DNA of 64,000 nucleotides from an uncultured Pelagibacteraceae bacterium. GTDB taxonomy: Bacteria; Pseudomonadota; Alphaproteobacteria; Pelagibacterales; Pelagibacteraceae. The number at the start of each line of letters is the position of its first letter. The stretch's first letter is position 1. The position numbers and the translations under genes were made by a program. The notes below the pieces were generated by a model, which saw only the letters and a program-made list of their open reading frames with translations, was not told the DNA's origin and did not search any database. The stretch is taken from contig CACJSY010000002.1 of NCBI GenBank assembly GCA_902596205.1, forward strand, positions 1-64,000, written 5' to 3'. Of this stretch, positions 60,605 to 64,000 are shown piece by piece.

Positions 60605-60625
60605 AATTCCGCCCCTGTTCCGCCC
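60605..60625. repeat. GC-rich direct repeat, right copy
   Basis: AATTCCGCCCCTGTTCCGCCC, near-identical to 60035-60055. Confidence 0.7.
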
Positions 60626-60683
60626 TGTTAGGTTGCGTAATTTGAATTAATATTATTAATCTAAGAAAATTGTAAAGTTGTTA

Positions 60684-60708
60684 GGGGCGTTCTGTTACCA
60701 GGCACCGT
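60684..60708 (-). repeat. ssrA 3'-end repeat copy R2
   Basis: GGGGCGTTCTGTTACCAGGCACCGT; first 13 nt identical to the ssrA copy, right arm eroded; continues GTTAACGCCTTAAATT similar to R6. Confidence 0.78.
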
Positions 60709-61061
60709 TAACGCCTTAAATTAATTGGCGCACCGTATTTATTCTTTTTACCACCATCAGCTACCCACCAAACTATTAAAACAATAACTCCAATTATTGT
60801 TAGATAAAGAAGTTGCCACCAACCTGATCTGCCAGTGTCATGCAGTCTTCGTGATCCAACAGCCAAAGAGGGGAGTAAAACAACTATATAACCTATCCAA
60901 TAAAATAGTTCTGTATAACCTAAAAGGTAGTCTAAAATCATTCCAACTATTTGAACAATTATACAAAATAATTGAAACCACCAAAATTCAGACTTCCTAG
61001 CCCTACCTTCAAAATTTGCGAACTTATTAAAACAGACTTCAATTGATTTTGTAAAATTCAT
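60708..61061 (-). CDS. DUF805 family membrane protein
   Basis: FNKFANFEGRARKSEFWWFQLF, LLPSLAVGSRRLHDTGRSGWWQLL. Confidence 0.92.
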   Translation of the reverse strand: MNFTKSIEVCFNKFANFEGRARKSEFWWFQLFCIIVQIVGMILDYLLGYTELFYWIGYIVVLLPSLAVGSRRLHDTGRSGWWQLLYLTIIGVIVLIVWWVADGGKKNKYGAPINLRR

Positions 61062-61107
61062 TATATCTAACTACACTAATCTATTCTAAATTTAAATCTT
61101 TTTTTAG

Positions 61108-61132
61108 GGGGCGTTCTATTGCCAGGTGCCCT
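61108..61132 (-). repeat. ssrA 3'-end repeat copy R1
   Basis: GGGGCGTTCTATTGCCAGGTGCCCT, 23/25 to the ssrA copy. Confidence 0.87.
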
Positions 61133-61154
61133 TATTAAGGACACCCAACTTTGT

Positions 61155-61394
61155 TTATCTCGAAAATATACTTCCTAAAATGGCTCTAATTAAACCAAAC
61201 GCAAACAGCGCAAGAAAAATGAATAATGGTACAGCAAGCCAAATACCTAACGTACTTAATACGCAAAAATCACTAATAGTGAAATCAAAAGGTACTGGAC
61301 ACTCGTTTACATTAATAACTCTTGCATGTGCATAATTGCCCAAAGAAAAAAAATATATAAGCAAGATCCATTTATTTATTTTATTTTTCATCAT
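61155..61394 (-). CDS. Small hypothetical membrane/secreted protein
   Basis: 79 aa with two hydrophobic segments (WILLIYFFSLGNYAHA; LGIWLAVPLFIFLALFAFGLIRAIL). Confidence 0.55.
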   Translation of the reverse strand: MMKNKINKWILLIYFFSLGNYAHARVINVNECPVPFDFTISDFCVLSTLGIWLAVPLFIFLALFAFGLIRAILGSIFSR

Positions 61395-61501
61395 GTTTCT
61401 AATATAAGATCTAATAAAAAATTGTCTTGTCCAAGTTTCGATATAAATTTGGACAATAACTTATGCACATTTCAACAAAATTTATGCTAGATTCGTGGAG
61501 T

Positions 61502-62125
61502 ATGAAAAAACTTTTAGCTACCATCATTCTAAGCTTATACTTCATAACTCCATCGCATGCGGATGATATTAGAGACTTTCAGATTGAAGGAATGAGCCTA
61601 GGAGATAGTTTATTAGATAAAATTAGTGAACAAGAAATTAAAAACATTCAAAATCGTTTCCCTAAAAAAGGGTACATTTATGACTCAAATGAATACTATT
61701 CATTAACTTTTGGAAAAAATTATATTAATTTACCATCTTTAAAATTATCTCAATATGATGATTTTCAAGTTCATCTTAAACGTGATGATGAAAAATATAT
61801 TTTACCTGCTATAAGCGGAATTACTAAAATGAGTTATAAAAATTGTATGGCTGAAATGAAAATTATTGAAAAAGAATTAGATAATTTATTTAAAAACACT
61901 GAGAAAATTAAAAGAGCAACAGTAAAACATCCTTACGACAAAACCGGAGAAAGTATTGCCTCAGACGTGACTTATATCTTTACAGATGGAGCTTCAGCTG
62001 CTTTGGTATGCACTGACTGGACTGATGAAATGATTAAAAAACATAAAGGTATTTATGATCACTTACGATTAAAACTTCTTACAGGAAAATTTAATAAATG
62101 GATGCGAACAAAAGCATATAAATAA
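61502..62125 (+). CDS. Secreted hypothetical protein, family A paralogue 2
   Basis: MKKLLATIILSLYFITPSHA / DDIRDFQIEGMSLGDSLLDKI; track start 61463, ATG at 61502 fits the signal peptide better. Confidence 0.75.
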   Translation: MKKLLATIILSLYFITPSHADDIRDFQIEGMSLGDSLLDKISEQEIKNIQNRFPKKGYIYDSNEYYSLTFGKNYINLPSLKLSQYDDFQVHLKRDDEKYILPAISGITKMSYKNCMAEMKIIEKELDNLFKNTEKIKRATVKHPYDKTGESIASDVTYIFTDGASAALVCTDWTDEMIKKHKGIYDHLRLKLLTGKFNKWMRTKAYK

Positions 62126-62129
62126 ACAT

Positions 62130-62684
62130 ATGAAGCGTTTAATTCTATACCTCTTTCTTATCCTCTTCAGCTTCCAAGTTTCATCCCAGGCAAATGATAT
62201 CAAAGACTTTCAGATAGACGGGATAAGTATAGGAGATAGTTTGTTGGATCATTATAATGAAAAAGAAATTTCTAAAGCTCTAGATGTGTATAGTGACAAA
62301 AAATATACCCAAAAAACACTTTTAGCAAATCAATCTAGTTCTTATGAACAACTTCAATTTGCTTACAAAAGTTCAGACCGAAAAAAAATTATTGTAGGTT
62401 TAGGTGGTGTTATTTTTTTTTCAAATAATATATCTAAATGCAAAAAAGAAATGAAAAAAATTAGCGCGGAAGTAACTAATTTATTTCCTAATACCAATAA
62501 AAAAGAATGGGGAAAATCTAAAATGTCAGGAGGTGATTATTTTCCAATAACGTTTAAATTTGCAGATGGTTCTGCCGCAATGGTCGCTTGTTATGAATGG
62601 AATAAGGAATCGGGGGTTGAAGACAATTTAAAGGTTACTTTATATTCTGCTGAATTTAGTCAGCATTTAAATAAAAATAATTAA
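62130..62684 (+). CDS. Secreted hypothetical protein, family A paralogue 3
   Basis: MKRLILYLFLILFSFQVSSQA / NDIKDFQIDGISIGDSLLDHY. Confidence 0.75.
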   Translation: MKRLILYLFLILFSFQVSSQANDIKDFQIDGISIGDSLLDHYNEKEISKALDVYSDKKYTQKTLLANQSSSYEQLQFAYKSSDRKKIIVGLGGVIFFSNNISKCKKEMKKISAEVTNLFPNTNKKEWGKSKMSGGDYFPITFKFADGSAAMVACYEWNKESGVEDNLKVTLYSAEFSQHLNKNN

Positions 62685-62729
62685 TTTCAAATAATTCCCC
62701 CCGCAAACGCTATTTTTCTTTCTTCAGTG

Positions 62730-62758
62730 TGTCACCAGTGTGACAAGAATATTTTTTT
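62730..62758 (+). terminator. Possible intrinsic terminator for the plus-strand paralogue genes
   Basis: TGTCAC-CAGT-GTGACA hairpin followed after 6 nt by a T-run (ATTTTTTT); short stem and offset U-tract make this weak. Confidence 0.35.
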
Positions 62759-62800
62759 CGTTATATTCGTTAGCAACTACGCTCTATTCAGATTCAGGAA

Positions 62801-62825
62801 GGGGCGTTCTGTTGCCAGGTGCCCC
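62801..62825 (-). repeat. Parental copy (R0) of the repeat, at the 3' end of ssrA
   Basis: GGGGCGTTCTGTTGCCAGGTGCCCC (plus strand). Confidence 0.9.
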
Positions 62826-62966
62826 GGACCCCGTTACTTAATTAACAAAGTTAATTAAGCTGCAAGTGCAAATTTTTGATTTGCATTTATAAATTAGCCC
62901 GTTACGTCGGAACCATCTCGTACGAAAGAATAGCCTTTAGACATCCGTCGATCCTGATTCACCCCC
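62801..62966 (-). ncRNA. ssrA: tmRNA coding piece (permuted two-piece tmRNA)
   Basis: Minus strand begins GGGGGTGAATCAGGATCGACGG; tag ORF GCA AAT CAA AAA TTT GCA CTT GCA GCT TAA (ANQKFALAA*) at 62884-62855; TTAATTAAC/GTTAATTAA hairpin; terminal GGGGCACCTGGCAACAGAACGCCCC. Confidence 0.9.
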
Positions 62967-62978
62967 ATAAGTTGTAAA

Positions 62979-63065
62979 TGGTGGAGGTGGTGGGTACTGC
63001 CCCCACGTCCGTAATGTTTATTACGAAATTCGTTTATCGTCATAGTTGGAAAACCAACACTATTA
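62979..63065 (-). ncRNA. ssrA: tmRNA acceptor piece (permuted two-piece tmRNA)
   Basis: Minus strand ...GGACGTGGGGGCAGTACCCACCACCTCCACCA; T-stem GTGGG/CCCAC; CACCTCC pairs with GGGGGTG of the coding piece over 7 bp including G.U at position 3, matching the Ala identity element; 5' boundary approximate. Confidence 0.88.
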
Positions 63066-63106
63066 ATATAAAACTCTTATAGAGAGATTCAATAAATTAT
63101 TTCAAA

Positions 63107-64000
63107 ATGAAACTTACACCAGAACAAAAGCAAGAAATTGCGGATCAACAAACCCAAAAAAACACAACTAAACGTGTTACATCTCAAGAGTTAGAAAAGA
63201 TTCTTTATGAAGCTTTACCTGTCTTAGATCATGGTTTTGTGAGAGTGGTTGACTATATGGGAGATGATAGTTCAATAGTTCAGTCAGCAAGAGTATCGTA
63301 TGGAAAGGGAACAAAAAAAGTTTCAACTGATGAAGGGTTAATCAAATATTTAATGAGGCATTGGCATTCGACACCTTTTGAAATGTGTGAAATAAAATAT
63401 CATGTAAAACTTCCAATTTTTATTGCACGTCAATGGATAAGACACAGAACTGCAAACGTTAATGAATACTCAGCAAGATACTCAATATTGGATAAAGAAT
63501 TTTATATTCCAAGCAAAGATCAATTATCGGCTCAATCAACTTCAAACAGACAGGGACGAGGAGATTTGATAACTGGAGACCAAGCTGATGAAGTGTTAAA
63601 AATTTTAAAGGATGATGCTACACGAACTTACGGTAATTATGAAAAAATGCTTAATGAGAGATTTGATGGAACGACTATAGACGAAAATAAAGCTGGACTT
63701 GCAAGAGAACTTGCCAGAATGAACTTAACCTTAAACTCTTATACCCAGTGGTATTGGAAAACTGACTTATTAAATTTGCTTAACTTTTTATTTTTAAGAG
63801 CTGACAGTCATGCTCAATATGAAATTCGTGTCTATGCTGAGGTAATGTTAGAAACTGTAAAAAAATGGGTTCCCATTACACACGCTGCATTTCTAGATTA
63901 CAGAGTTGGGGCTGCCCATGTTTCAGCTAAAGGATTAAAAGTAATAAGATCTATGTTAAATGGTAATAAGATTAATTATGAGAATTCTGGTTTAGGCAAA
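63107..64000 (+). CDS. thyX: Flavin-dependent thymidylate synthase, C-terminus truncated by window edge
   Basis: [15 protein letters not shown] ... [44 protein letters not shown], ThyX motif [15 protein letters not shown]; no stop before window end, so absent from the ORF track. Confidence 0.97.
   Translation, partial: MKLTPEQKQEIADQQTQKNTTKRVTSQELEKILYEALPVLDHGFVRVVDYMGDDSSIVQSARVSYGKGTKKVSTDEGLIKYLMRHWHSTPFEMCEIKYHVKLPIFIARQWIRHRTANVNEYSARYSILDKEFYIPSKDQLSAQSTSNRQGRGDLITGDQADEVLKILKDDATRTYGNYEKMLNERFDGTTIDENKAGLARELARMNLTLNSYTQWYWKTDLLNLLNFLFLRADSHAQYEIRVYAEVMLETVKKWVPITHAAFLDYRVGAAHVSAKGLKVIRSMLNGNKINYENSGLGK

Noticed and set aside
58882-62825. CRISPR array interpretation of the dispersed repeats
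   Set aside because: Spacing is irregular (about 70 bp to 1.7 kb), intervals contain genes, the repeats diverge, and no cas genes are present.
58882-62825. Simple intrinsic-terminator explanation for the hairpin repeats
   Set aside because: Only R3 has a clear T-run after the hairpin on the minus strand (CCCCTTTTT); other copies lack a U-tract, and the loop sequence is conserved beyond what a terminator needs. A termination role for individual copies is not excluded.
57029-63100. Prophage or transposon
   Set aside because: No integrase, transposase, terminase, capsid or inverted terminal repeats recognised in the ORFs of the region.

Overview
AT-rich, compact alphaproteobacterial segment, SAR11/Pelagibacterales-like in style (inferred from composition and gene content; taxonomy not tested). 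About 1-57 kb is dense housekeeping: prs, pgeF, lgt, a MarR/OmpR/EnvZ-type regulatory set, ilvE, uvrC, folB, uvrB, trxB, carAB, dnaG, rpoD, a CAU tRNA, mlaC/mlaA, RNase P RNA, then a dcw division/cell-wall cluster (mraZ-ftsZ-rsmH-ftsL-ftsI-murE::murF-mraY-murD-ftsW-murG-murC-murB-ddl-ftsQ-ftsA-lpxC-bamD-ligA), followed by pepP, uvrD, fumC and others. About 57-63 kb is accessory. It ends at a circularly permuted two-piece tmRNA gene (ssrA, minus strand) next to a truncated thyX. The most interesting signal is at 58.88-62.83 kb. The 25-nt hairpin at the 3' end of the permuted ssrA (GGGGCACCTGGCAACAGAACGCCCC in the RNA sense) recurs at six more places downstream of ssrA, all in the same orientation. 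The copies separate small ORFs (secreted paralogues, DUF805, tiny membrane proteins). This looks like an integron-like array of gene cassettes built at the non-tRNA-like 3' end of a permuted tmRNA gene. Two copies extend about 80-100 bp and resemble more of the tmRNA coding piece. Other notable points are ftsZ placed between mraZ and rsmH, a MurE-MurF fusion, a strongly degenerate FtsA, and a 10-bp-periodic MraZ-box array. All calls come from reading the sequence and supplied ORFs; no database search was run.
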